From Adenanthera pavonina (taxonomy: Eukaryota > Streptophyta > Magnoliopsida > Fabales > Fabaceae), in assembly GCA_026686845.1 (NCBI GenBank), contig JAIVEN010000012.1:1924501-1988500 (forward strand): a stretch of DNA of 64,000 bases. Reading direction: 5' to 3'. The notes under the pieces were generated by a model that was given only the letters and a program-made list of their open reading frames with translations, made no database searches and was not told the DNA's origin. Shown in pieces: positions 19,916-30,732 of this stretch; within the stretch, counting starts at the first letter, position 1; each line of letters opens with the position of its first letter. A program made the position numbers and the translations under genes.

Positions 19916-20833
19916 TGATGGGAGACACGTTAGGAACCTGTCCTAAAAGCCTTCTTTGATATAAGGATCGTGCAACTCAAGGAAAGATAAATTGAACACA
20001 AGAACAATGAAGAACAACAATGAACAAAAACTAAAGAAAATAGACACAATGAAATAAGAAGACTGAACAAAATATTGGTCGAAGGAAGTAGACTCCAAGA
20101 GAACCCGTCTCTTGAATCCTAACTCCGAGACACCACAAGGATCACCACTCTTTGATAAGTCCTCATTCTTTCTAGCACTCAAGGATAAGCAAGAAAGAAC
20201 TCACTGAACAACAACAAAGTTGCTGAAAAGAAATTCATTCATTCATATTGTGTTTGCAAGAGTACAAGAGGTGCCTATTTATAGGCAAATATTAACCCAC
20301 AAACTAACTCTAGTTCAGCCCACAAACCTAACCTTATTAAAGCTCATTAATACAAAAAGGAAACCCTAAGTCAAAAGGAGCATTTAATTCTAATTTTGAA
20401 TTTGAAAAAGTTGGCTCCTCTTTAATGCATAAAGGAAAAACAAATCAGATTTATGATTGTATGTTCTTTATTCAAAAAGGAAACAAATTAACTAAAATAA
20501 TCATTAAAAACGTCACTTTTAGTGAGCACATGAGAAGCACATGGATTTTAAGGGAATCCTCCTTGTTGGGCTTTCTCCAAGTTGGGTTCTTTGACTATAA
20601 TTTGGTTCCACACTTTCAGCTTGCCTCTTTCTTTGTTTTGGGCCTCAAAATCATTGAAATACAATGGTTCCATGTTAATAATGTTTTGGATCACCCCATT
20701 CATGGCTTTTGTTCTAGCTCTAGTCATTGGTCCTCCAATGCCTTGAAGTGGGCCTTGAATTTGTCCATGGTCCATTGTTTCTCTTAGCTTGCCCTCATCA
20801 TCAAATGCTTCATGCCTCAATTGTACTCTATCA
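19916..20833 (-). repeat. G2 3' LTR
   Basis: 918 bp with TGAT/ATCA ends. Reversed TATA box at 20276-20283 within GCCTATTTATAGGC. It encodes the C-terminal tail of the G2 frame. It is longer than the 873 bp G1 LTR, mainly from extra sequence near the polyadenylation region. Confidence 0.9.
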
Positions 20834-22980
20834 TTCCCTCCCTCTTTGAAAAGATTCATCCTCGAATCTCCATAATCTATATGGAAAGAAAGGGAACGAT
20901 TAAAAACATCAAATAAAAAATAAGGAGTATACTTACTTTTCAAGCCTGATTGATGCATCTTCTTTTCATCCCTTAGTTGAACTTGTGGTGTAATAATGAC
21001 TCTGGGTTGCAAATTCATCCCTTTTAAAGTTTCATCTTTACATTCTTGCATTCCAAACCAATCTCCCGGATCAAAAATCTTGTAATGACCATTAGTTTGA
21101 AGTGCATAGGATTTGTAGTCATGCATTAGTGCATAAGAACTTGATTTTCCTTCCATAACATCCATACTAATAACCTGCAACAAAGAACTAGAGGCAAATT
21201 TGACACAACAAGACTCAAGGAAAATTGAGATTGTAGAGTAAACATATGGGATGAAAGCTGGGCAGATTTTCCCATTATTTGCTAGGTTCAAAATTTGGAA
21301 AGATTTGACACCTATGGATGATGCATATGGACAAGACATGGATGGAGCATAACTCACAAGAGGAATACATATGGATGAAAACAAAGTATCACAAAGTTGG
21401 GAGGAATAAGAAGAGAATGGGCTACTGGATAGAAAATGGAACACACAAGATTCATGAAAATGAGATGGAAGAAACCAATAAAGAATCAAAAAGACACATA
21501 ACTTATGAGACACACAAGAGACATAAAACATGAAATGAGTAGAGACTACTTCACAAATGAATTGAGAATGCAGAACACTATGATGAAAATGAAATGAAGT
21601 GACATAGATGGATAAACTAGAGAAAGAAGACACTAAATGGTCAAACTGACTTTCTTTCACATTAGATTCAAGAGGAATTGAGGACTCATAACACATGGAT
21701 GGACTCAATAGATTATAAGAATCAGAGATAAAGTAAGAAGGATAGAGAAGATGAAAAGAAGGAACATATGGAAGATATGAAGGAAGGAGTTGTAAAGAAA
21801 CTACCTTAAATTCTCCTTTACTCAAACAACTCACAATTGTTTTTGCCTCATTATTCTCATCTTTTCTCAAACTCTCTTTTTCTTTTCTCTTTTCTCTCTT
21901 TTTCTTTCTCTTTTTCATTCTTCTCTCAAGTTTCTTTTCACTCATTTGTTTTCCTCTTTTTTCGTTTTTCTGCACTCTTTCTTTTCCCACTTGGTTTTCA
22001 CTCTTGTTTTTACCACTCATATTCTTCTCACTTTTATTTTTCTTTTCAAACTCACTTTTGATTTTCTTGTGATTTTCATAGAATTTAATACAACGTGTTT
22101 CATGGGCTTTCTTTACTTCAAAAGAATAACTATCATTAAATAACCATGAATGCCCAAACACCATATCAACATGCTCCACTTCATCACACACATGAGAACT
22201 AATTTCTAATGGCATAACAATGTGAGTACCACTGGAAACAAGCACACCAATATCAACAATATTCTCTATCGCCTTACCAGTAGTAACATCTAGAATAGTT
22301 GTCTCCACTAATGGTGGTAAATGATCATGATCAATCCCATCAAGAATACCATCAACATTTTCCTCCTTAAGATTCTCAAGAACATCATACTCTAATTCAT
22401 AAGAAACATTATCAACACAAGGATTTTGAGAATTAGAGGTACCTTCAAGAGTAGTTGATTCTCTTGGTTCAACAACCATTGTAGATGTTGAGGAAGATAT
22501 CTCCTCCATTAGATCTTTTTGCTCCAAATGAGAATCACTAGAACTTGGAACTGAAATTCGCACCTTAGAAGTTTGCTCCTTTCTACGAGTTGGAAGATAC
22601 TCATAGAAGTAGTGGTGTGGTGTATACTTTTGCTTCAAAATGAGCTTCATGCAATTCCAAGTAGCACACTGTTTCTCTTCACGAAGGTGCTTTCTTTCAA
22701 ATCGTTCCCACCAAACTTTGACTTTTCCTTCTAAGTGAAGAGTAGCTAATTTCACTTTCTCAGACTCAGAGTACTGGCAGTCTTCAAACCATTGTTCAAT
22801 TCTTCCTTCCCACTCCAAGTACATGTCAAGATCATTCTCCCCACAAAATTTTGGGATGTTCAATTTAACATCCTTTTTGCATGTAGAAAATTGCATGCTA
22901 TCCAATTTCACATTCAACTTTTGGATTTGTTCATTAAAAGCTTTCATCAAAACTTTAAGTTCAAGTTCTTCACCAACCAT
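20548..22980 (-). CDS. G2 Gag-derived fusion protein (810 aa from MVGEE)
   Basis: An intact frame; it is open 24 codons further upstream, but ATG at 22980 (MVGEELELKVLMKAF) aligns with the Gag starts. Order: half Gag (YLEWEGRIEQWFEDCQYS, KVWWERFERK); acidic Ser/Asp/Glu region; HVDMVFGHSWLFND (protease-end remnant); Lys/Arg/Glu coil (about 330-400); about 220 residues rich in Ser, Phe, Tyr, Cys and Leu that match nothing I recognise; then MDVMEGKSSSYALMHD, FDPGDW, SLSFHIDYGDSRMNLF (integrase C-terminal remnants) and the tail LQGIGGPMTRARTKAMNG in the LTR. There is no zinc knuckle, protease Asp, RT or integrase core. The Ser/Phe-rich part could be a captured sequence or former non-coding DNA. 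An 810-codon frame without stops argues for selection at the time of insertion. Confidence 0.75.
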   Translation of the reverse strand: MVGEELELKVLMKAFNEQIQKLNVKLDSMQFSTCKKDVKLNIPKFCGENDLDMYLEWEGRIEQWFEDCQYSESEKVKLATLHLEGKVKVWWERFERKHLREEKQCATWNCMKLILKQKYTPHHYFYEYLPTRRKEQTSKVRISVPSSSDSHLEQKDLMEEISSSTSTMVVEPRESTTLEGTSNSQNPCVDNVSYELEYDVLENLKEENVDGILDGIDHDHLPPLVETTILDVTTGKAIENIVDIGVLVSSGTHIVMPLEISSHVCDEVEHVDMVFGHSWLFNDSYSFEVKKAHETRCIKFYENHKKIKSEFEKKNKSEKNMSGKNKSENQVGKERVQKNEKRGKQMSEKKLERRMKKRKKKREKRKEKESLRKDENNEAKTIVSCLSKGEFKVVSLQLLPSYLPYVPSFHLLYPSYFISDSYNLLSPSMCYESSIPLESNVKESQFDHLVSSFSSLSIYVTSFHFHHSVLHSQFICEVVSTHFMFYVSCVSHKLCVFLILYWFLPSHFHESCVFHFLSSSPFSSYSSQLCDTLFSSICIPLVSYAPSMSCPYASSIGVKSFQILNLANNGKICPAFIPYVYSTISIFLESCCVKFASSSLLQVISMDVMEGKSSSYALMHDYKSYALQTNGHYKIFDPGDWFGMQECKDETLKGMNLQPRVIITPQVQLRDEKKMHQSGLKSKYTPYFLFDVFNRSLSFHIDYGDSRMNLFKEGGNDRVQLRHEAFDDEGKLRETMDHGQIQGPLQGIGGPMTRARTKAMNGVIQNIINMEPLYFNDFEAQNKERGKLKVWNQIIVKEPNLEKAQQGGFP

Positions 22981-24334
22981 GCTTAGAATCTCAAATATAT
23001 TAGTGAATAGAAGACAAAGAAAGGACCTTGCACACTCTCTCACGTGTTTCACTCAACAATGATGCAAATTCACTCGTGTTTTGCACACTTTAAAGGTTTT
23101 TTTCCAGAAATGATATAATTATACTCTGGCCTTTTACCACTCACTCTTGCTTCCTATGAGAGTACAAAATTGAATCTGGACTTAAATCAAGAAGCAATGT
23201 TTTAAGTGACAATATCAAAGTCAAAGATCCAAAAATTCAAATTCTCAAAAGAGTTTAAATTGTTGGTGACCAACAAAGAAAGATGGGCTTTCTGTTTTTA
23301 GCAAAAGAAACGAATTTTCCAGCCAAGAAAAGAGAAAAGGAAATGCTTGAAATTAAGACAAGAAGAAAGATGCGGTGTGTATACCAAAGGAAGGAACTTT
23401 TAGATGACTATTAATTATGAAACAAGAAAGGAACAAGTTAGGGAATTAAATTATGAAGGAAATAGAATTAAACTAGAAGAGTAAAATTCTGGGTAGAAAA
23501 TAAAAGACAAGAATGGAAACTTACCACAAATGAGAAATTATGAATGGGTATTCAAAAGATGATTCTCCTTTAATGAGATCAGAATAGGGAGCAATAACAT
23601 TAATGCCCAATCACAAAAAGGAAATTTGTAATTCAAAGTATTACCTTGATTGAAAGATCTCAAAGTGGGAAAGAAATCAAGATCTCCTTAATTTTTGGAA
23701 TTTGCCTAGGCAGCCATATTTCTTTTTCTTTCTTTCCTTTTTTTTTATATGAATTTTTTTTATGGCTGCAATCAATTCTTTTTTTTTTCTTCTCTTTTTT
23801 TTTAAATCAATTTTGAATTTTTTTTTTGTTGGCAAATTCACAACAAGAAATCTGGGCAACAACTGAATTCTTTGGGCAGATAACAAGGAACTCCACAATC
23901 TCAATGGAAACAAGAATCAAATATGGTAAGATACTTTAACAAAGAAAATGGACAATGAAATTAGAATAGAGTACGCCATAATAAGAATAAAATAAAAGAT
24001 CACAAAGTCTGGAAAAAGGATCAAGAACATAGAACAAAAATAGCAAGGCAACAATAGATGAACAATGACAAATAGTATGATGAACAGTACGGTAAACAGT
24101 ACTATGAACAGTACATGATGAGTAGTATTGTGAAATCTGGGCAGCAGGAAATGGATGAACAGTACAAAATAAACAGTCATGAGTGTACGGATAAATAGTG
24201 ACGAAAAGGGATTGATGAACAGTGAAATGAACAATCGCGATTTTCTGGACAATAAGGAAGAATGGGATAAAACAAAGAGAAATGAAGCAAACAAAGACAC
24301 ACCTTGATTTGCAAGCCGAAGCTCTGATACCAAA
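22981..24334 (-). other. G2 leader and primer-binding site
   Basis: Non-coding. The primer-binding site (reverse of TGGTATCAGAGC) is at 24321-24332. GAACAGTA-type words (reverse of ACTGTTC) recur between 24070 and 24230. The conserved pre-gag block spans about 23035-23170 with CACGTG at 23041-23046. Poly-T/poly-A stretches lie at 23720-23830. Confidence 0.75.
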
Positions 24335-24713
24335 TGATGGGAGACACGTTAGGAATCTGTCCTAAGAGCCTTCTTTGATATAAGGATCGTGCAACTCAAG
24401 GAAAGATGAATTGAATGCAAGAAAAATGAAGAACAACAATGAACAAAACCGGAAAAGTAGAGATGATGAAAATAAGAAAACTGAGACAATGTTGGTCTAA
24501 GGAAATAGACTCCAAGAGAACCCGTCTCTTGAATCCTAACTCCGGGACGCCACAAGGATCACCACTCCTTGATAAGTCCTCATTCTTTCTGGCACTCAAG
24601 GATAAGCAAGAAAGAACTCACTGAACAACAACAAAGTTACTGAAAAGAAATTCATTCATTCATATTGTGTTTGCAAGAGTACAAGAGGTGTCTATTCATA
24701 TTGTACTCTATCA
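24335..24713 (-). repeat. G2 5' LTR with internal deletion
   Basis: Only 379 bp: the left 360 bases match the LTR up to ACAAGAGGTGTCTATT, which is joined straight to the last bases CATATTGTACTCTATCA. About 540 bp of U3, including the TATA box and the tail codons, are missing. Both ends and the target duplication are intact, so the deletion came after insertion. Confidence 0.85.
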
Positions 24714-24751
24714 GAATATTTAAAACAAATTTGCAGCCAAGGGAGAACAAT
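24714..24751 (+). pseudogene. Non-autonomous host element: 38-base piece between G2 and D solo LTR
   Basis: It contains GAATA, the G2 target duplication, then bases coding in the host frame near NLQPRE (compare MNLQPRVI in G1). The last five bases, ACAAT, are the duplication of the next insertion. Confidence 0.7.
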
Positions 24752-25734
24752 TGATGAAAGGCCCAAGCGGAATTCGTCCGATTGAACCTCCAATGACACG
24801 GAATGAACCACGGATCGTGCTAGAATCAAATAGGACACACGAAATAATAAGAAAACACAAGAAAGATGAATAAGTTAAACTAGAAAAATAGGATAATAAT
24901 TATAAACGAAAATGACAAGGAAATAGGAAAGATATGTTGGTCAATGGGATAAAACCCTAAAAGAACCCGTCTCTTAGAACCCTAGCCTTGGGATGCCACA
25001 AAGGAAAACCACTCCTTTGATAAGTCTAAGAATTCTTTCAAGAACACAAGGGATACAAGAGAAAAAAAACTCACAAGAAAAGAACATAAGTTCTAAAAAT
25101 TTATTCTCATTAATCTGTCCCTCTAAAAATACATAGGTGGCTCCTTATATAAAGAAATAAGGTACCTAAACCCTAGGCTAAAATAAAAAAACGAAAATTA
25201 CAATAAAAATAAAGAAAATAATCATATCTAATCCTAAAGGAGATGCCACAATCTAACTAAAAAAGAAAACAAAATATTCTTACAAATCATTCCTCAATGT
25301 AGCACCTTTTTGCTGAAAGGTAAAGAAAATTCTAAAACATAATCTTTAAAAATTAGGAAACAATCAAAACTTAATATCCAAGACAATCTTTGACCATATG
25401 CCTTATTTCTGAAAATTTAATAATAAAAAAACAAAAATTCTAAATAAAATAGAATAAAGAAGACTCATTTTTAGTTGATTACATGAGTGGCACATGATCA
25501 CTTAAGTAATCTCCTCTAAGTGGGCTCTCTTTGGGCTTGGATCTATAACTTGCATGGAAGAAAACATAATCATGCTATTTGGACTTCTTGGGCTAGATCA
25601 TCTATGCCTTGCAATGGATCTTTGGACTCCCAAAATTGCTTTCCATGTTCTTGTTCAGCACCTTGATCAAGCTCTCCATGTCTCCATGCTCCTCTTTGAA
25701 CTCTTGTAAGACACGCCTAACCCTTACTCTATCA
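24752..25734 (-). mobile_element. Family D solo LTR
   Basis: 983 bp with TGATGAAAGG.. at the left and ..TTACTCTATCA at the right. The 5 bp duplication ACAAT flanks it (24747-24751 and 25735-25739). Reversed TATA-like CTTATATA at 25144. It is a typical product of recombination between the two LTRs of a once complete insertion. Confidence 0.95.
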
Positions 25735-25902
25735 ACAATGTTATTCAAGTTTATGAGAGGATGATCAAAGCCATAGTGCATCAATTAACTTTGAAAGGTA
25801 AGCATCCTCCATATGATCTCTTTGATGCGATTAATATTTCCCTTTCCTTCCATATAGATTATGGAGATTCGAGGACGAATCCTTTCGAGGAGAGAGGGAA
25901 TG
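25735..25902 (+). pseudogene. Non-autonomous host element: 3' end with hairpin and polypurine tract
   Basis: Codes SLSFHIDYGDSRTNPFEERGN in line with the ends of G1 and G2. The perfect hairpin GATTCG-AGGA-CGAATC is at 25866-25881 and the polypurine tract GAGGAGAGAGGGAATG ends at 25902, next to an E LTR. This shows that the host carried E-type LTRs although its protein resembles G. Confidence 0.85.
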
Positions 25903-26920
25903 TGATGCAAGCATGGAGCAAGCTCAAGACATTGGAGAAAAGGAGGCTGAACACGTAATCCAAAAGTGGAAGACAGTTGATCCATTACAAGGTATGGGAG
26001 GACCAATGACGAGATCAAGAGCTAAGGCAATGAAAGAGGCCTTGAGTGGTGTGATCAACAAGCAACTTGAAATGGAGCCTTTGCACTTAACTGAACTTGA
26101 AGCCCAAGAGCACAACAATGGCATGATTATGTTATCATATATAGAAGTTCAGATTTAAGCCCAAAATCAAGCCCAACATGTGACTCTCTTAAAGAGCATG
26201 CGACTTGAGGATTAATGGGCCTAATTAGTATTAATTTCATTTTTATTAATTATGGGCTGAACTTTGTTAATTAATAAAGCCCAATTGGTTAATTAATAGT
26301 CTTTTTGATGGCCCAACTTGTAAATAAACATGCCATGTGCCAAACATGTGATTTCATTAATGTGTTGGCATGTTTATAAGGGCTTAAACATTATTTTTAT
26401 TATTTTCTTATGAATTTTCGTTATTTTATTTTAGGATTTTATTTTACTAGTTTTCTAGGTCCAATAGAAGTGTTGTTTGGGCCTAAAGTCTCTTAATCCT
26501 ATTAGGATCACTTAAGCCCAAATTAATTAGGGTTTCTAGGATTATTAGGTTAGATTTTACCTTGCTTACTTAAGGCTTACTTTCATGTACGTTTTTCAGA
26601 TTTGAATGATTAAAGTTTCAGACTTTGTGAGTTTCTCTTGCGTTCTTTGAGTGCTAGAGCGAACTGCGACTTATCAAGGAATTGGTCCTTCCTTGTGGCG
26701 TCACCGGAACTAGGGTTCAAGAGACCGGTTCTCTTGGGTTCTAATTCACATAGACCAACATATCTTGTGTGCTTTCTTGATTATTCTCATCTTTGTGTGT
26801 CTTTCTTCTCATTGTTTTTTTCAATTTTCCAGTATTTGTGTCTCTTGTTTCACAAAGATCCAGGTTTCATGCACATAAAAGTGAGTTCTTTGGATGGGTT
26901 CCAAAAGGATTCACTTATCA
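25903..26920 (+). repeat. Family E LTR (shared by host element and E element)
   Basis: 1,018 bp, TGATGCAAGC..TTCACTTATCA. It encodes the tail VDPLQGMGGPMTRSRAKAMK in frame from 25913 to a stop at 26156. The 3' half is close to the E' LTR at 13032, but the first 300 bases are different. Confidence 0.9.
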
Positions 26921-26922
26921 TC

Positions 26923-26934
26923 TGGTATCAGAGC
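26923..26934 (+). other. Primer-binding site of E element
   Basis: TGGTATCAGAGC, two bases after the LTR. Confidence 0.9.
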
Positions 26935-27873
26935 TTAGGTTTGCAAATCAAGGTATGTTCTTTATTTTTCCTTATTTCCTTGTTTCACATCTTCTTTGCA
27001 TTGGGAAATTTTTTTTGCGTTACTGTTCACCTGTACGCACCACTGTACACGTCACTATTTCGCACTGTTCATCATACTGTTTCAGTTACTGTTTTTGCGT
27101 CACTGTTCTTACTGTTTGGGTCGCTGCTCGTACTGTTTCGGATTACTGTTCATCGTCACTGTTTTATTTACTGTTCACGGTTACTGTTAAAAAAATCAGA
27201 AAAAAAAAGATTGATTGATTGCTGCAAAAGAAAAAAAGAATATAGCAGCAACTGAAAAAAAAAGCAGAAAAAAAAATTAAAAAAAAATCTGAAAAAAAAA
27301 GTGAGATTTATTGCTGCAAAATATATATATATATAGCAGCAACAAAAAAAAAGTAGTAAAAATAGAAACAAATTATTTGATTGGATTTGATTTGAGACTT
27401 GATTGACTTAATTTATCAACTTTGGTGGCAAGTCTCATTAAAATATCTATAATTTGTCTTTCCTTCGATTTCTTTCCTTATCAGTTTCCTATAAATTTTC
27501 ATCCTTCTTTGATCTATTTCCTTCAGATTTCTCTTGTTGGAAATTTCAGTTCTTTTGTGCTCATTTTGTGTTGGTTATTTGTTTAATCAAATTAGATCTT
27601 TGAGAACTTTAATTTTGAATTTTGGTTTTCTGTGATTGCCACTACTTTAAAAACTGATTTCCTTTTGATTGAAGTTGTGGTTTTAATTTAGCACTCTCAT
27701 AAGAAAGCAAGCTTTGAGTTCAAAAAGGGAAGAGAGAAATTGCATCATATTTGAAAAAGCCTTAATAAAGTGTGAAACATGAGTGCATTTACATTATTTT
27801 GAGTGAAACACATGAGGGAGTGGTGAGGTCCATTTTCTCCTTTATTTTCATTAACATTTCATATCCTCAAAAC
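26935..27873 (+). other. E element leader
   Basis: Non-coding. An ACTGTTC-repeat stretch lies at 27019-27188, A-rich runs with a short AT repeat near 27321-27336, then a T-rich stretch. The conserved pre-gag block lies at about 27690-27835 in a decayed form (AACATGAGTG and AACACATGAGG, so the CACGTG palindrome is broken). Confidence 0.7.
27019..27188 (+). repeat. ACTGTTC word cluster in leader
   Basis: At least ten copies of ACTGTTC, ACTGTTT or ACTGTAC separated by 3-10 bases in 170 bp. They are spaced too unevenly for a microsatellite. Related clusters lie in the G and H leaders at the same distance from the primer-binding site. Confidence 0.7.
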
Positions 27874-29701
27874 ATGTCTGGTGGCAGCAAACCTCAAATT
27901 CCAGATTAGAAGCTCTTCATGGACTCAATGAACGATCAATTCAAGAAGTTGAGTACAAGATTAGACGCGATTGAAGCTTCTCCTTCTTATTCTAAGACAA
28001 GCCGAGGAGGAAAGAACCATGTGATATATTATGATGACGGTGAAGAAGAAGTAGGAACTGAATTTGAGGAGGAAGAAATACAACCAAGAAGAACTAAACA
28101 AAATTGATATGCAACTAGAAATAATCAAGAGTACCAAAAGGATCCCCTTGCCAATATAAAAATGAAGATTCCCTCTTTCCAAGGGAAAACTGATCCTGAT
28201 GCCTACTTAGAGTGGGAAAGGCGTGTGGAGCTTGTGTTTGAATGCAATTTATACTCTGAGAAAAGCAAGGTAAGATTGGCTGCTGTTGAGTTTACTGATT
28301 ATGCTAGTATTTGGTGGAATCAATTGTGTACTACTAGGAGGAGAACTGGAGAGGGTCCAGTTAGGACATGGCACGAGATGAAAACAATTATGAGAAAACG
28401 ATATGTGCCTAATCATTACCACAGGGATGTACACATGAAGCTTCAGAAACTCAAGCAAGGATCCGTGAGTGTGGAGGAGTATTATCAAGAGATGGAGATT
28501 TCTATGATAAAAGCCAATGTGGATGAAGATCCTGAACAAACAATGGCGAGATTCTTAAGGGGATTAGATCCCGAGATTGCTGCTGAGGTTGAGATGCAAA
28601 ACTACCTCGATATGGAGGAGTTATTGCATAAGGCTATTAAAGTAGAGAGGCACTTGAAGGCAAAGCAGAAAGTGAAATCATTTGCTGGATCCAACAAAGA
28701 GTATAACATGCCATTCAAGTCCAAAGGTGAGACCAGGCCAAAGGAGGAAAGCAAGTCAAAGGAATCTAAAGGTAAGTATTCTAAACCTTTATCTTCTAAT
28801 TCCTCTAAAATTAAGTGTTTTAAAGGTTAAGGCTTTGGTCATGTTGCTGCACAATGTCCCAATAAGAGGACTATGATGGTTCTTGAGAATGGTTGTGTGA
28901 CTAGTGAAAGCAGCGGTGGAGAAGAAGATGAGGCTGAAAGGAGCTCTAATGCAGATGGTGGTTCTGATGTGGAGATAGTTGATGCCGTCATTGGTGAAGT
29001 GCTGGTTTCTAGACGAGCTCTTAACATACATCCAAAGGAGGATCTAGAAAAACAGCAACGTGAGAACTTGTTCCACACCAGATGTTTCATCAACAACAAG
29101 GTATGTACTCTCATCATTGATAATGGTAGTTGCACCAACTTAGCTAGTACCTTATTAGTTGAAAAGCTAGGTTTGCCGACTATGAGGCACCCCACACCTT
29201 ATAATTTGTTATGGTTTAATGAAAGTGGGGATGCTAAGGTAACTAGACAAGTGAAGATAGCATTTTCAATAGGTAGTTTTAATGATGAAGTATTGTGTGA
29301 CGTTGCACCTATGAATGCTGGTCATTTGTTACTTGGTAGGCCTTGGCAATTTGATAGGAGGATTAAGTATGATGGTTATACTAACAGGTATTCTCTTATG
29401 CATAATAGCAAGACCATTGTACTAACACCTCTTAGTCCAATGCAGGCTCATGAAGATCAAAGAAGAATCACACAAGAATGTAGCGTGAGAGAGAAAGAAA
29501 AGAAAGAGCATGATAAAGAGAGAAGAGAGTAAGATGAAAAGAAAAGAAAAGAGAGGAAGTGAGAAAAAGAAAGAATGTGTTGAGAGTAAGGTAACACTGT
29601 TTGAAGGAAGAGGAGAGATTAAGCGAGCATTATTTTGTGAGACATCGTTTGTATTGATGTATAAGGATGTGTATTTGACTATTCTGACCTTGAAAACTCT
29701 C
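27874..29701 (+). pseudogene. E element gag and protease
   Basis: ATG at 27874 (MSGGSKPQIPD) is followed by a stop at 27907 and another at 28105. The capsid domain is then open from 28108: IPSFQGKTDPDAYLEWERR, YASIWWNQL, MKLQKLKQGSVSVEEYYQEM, MARFLRGL. The zinc knuckle reads CFKG-stop-GFGHVAAQC: its second Cys is Gly and the next codon is TAA (28828-28830). Protease follows with LIIDNGSCTNLAS and GHLLLGRPWQFD, where other families have DGGS for DNGS. A frameshift in the Lys/Glu linker near 29530 moves to the frame ending at 29704, where the solo LTR starts. Non-functional. Confidence 0.85.
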
Positions 29702-30732
29702 TGATAAGTGAACACTTTTGGAACTCGTCCAAAGAACCCACTTTTATGTGTATGACACCCGGATCTTTACTAAACAAGGAATACAAAGACTAAACAGCAA
29801 AGAAAAGAATAAAGACGCACGATAACAGAAGCAAAGAAAACCAAAAATAAAGAAATAAGATGGATAGATGTTGGTCTTGAGAAATAGAACCCAAGAGAAC
29901 CGGTCTCTTGAACCCTAGTTCCGATGACACCACAAGGATTGACCAATTCCTTGATAAGTCATAGTATTCTCTCTAGCACTCAAAGAATCGCAAGAGAAAA
30001 CTCATAAAAGTCTTAAACTTTAATCATTCAAATCTGAAAAAAACGTACATGAAAGTTAGCCTTAAGTAGGCAAGGTAAAATCTAACCTAATAAGCCTAGA
30101 AACCCTAATTAATTTAGGCTTAAGTGATCCTAATAGGATTAGGAGACTTTAGGTCCAAACAACACTCCTATTGGACCTAGAAAACTAGTAAAATAAAATC
30201 CTAAATTAAAATAACGAAAATTCATAAGAAAATAATAAAAATAATGTTTAAGCCCTTATAAACATGCCAACACATTAATAAAATCACATGTTTGGCATAT
30301 GGCATGTTTATTTACAAGTTGGGCCATCAAAAAGACTATTAATTAACCAATTGGGCTTTATTAATTAACAAAGTTTAGCCCATAATTAATAAAAACGAAA
30401 TTAATACTAATTAGGCCCATTAATCCTCAAGTCACATGCTCTTTAAGAGAGTCACATGTTGGGCTTGATTTTGGGCTTAAATCTGAACTTCTATATATGA
30501 TAACATAATCATGCCATTGTTGTGCTCTTGGGCTTCAAGTTCAGTTAGGTGCAAAGGCTCCATCTCAAGTTGCTTGTTGATCACACCACTCAAGGCCTCT
30601 TTCATTGCCTTAGCTCTTGATCTCATCATTGGTCCTCCCATACCTTGTAATGGATCAACTGTCTTCCACTTTTGGATTACATGTTCAGCCTCCTTTTCTC
30701 CAATGTCTTGAGCTTGCTCCATGCTTGCATCA
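29702..30732 (-). mobile_element. Family E solo LTR inside E pol
   Basis: 1,031 bp, flanked by the perfect 5 bp duplication CTCTC (29697-29701 and 30733-30737). It inserted between the protease-RT linker and RT of a member of its own family. The embedded tail frame lies on the minus strand at 30477-30743. Confidence 0.95.

Larger units (their letters stand above)
19916..24713 (-). mobile_element. Complete non-autonomous G element (G2), minus strand
   Basis: Flanked by the 5 bp duplication GAATA (19911-19915 and 24714-24718). On the minus strand it reads: a 5' LTR with an internal deletion (24713-24335), a primer-binding site (24332-24321), leader, one long reading frame, a polypurine tract (20847-20834) and a 918 bp 3' LTR (20833-19916). 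It is the fuller member of the G family; G1 is a shortened one. Confidence 0.95.

Noticed and set aside
28873..29532. Stand-alone protease gene
   Set aside because: It is the protease part of the broken E gag-pol frame between a stop in the zinc knuckle and a linker frameshift.
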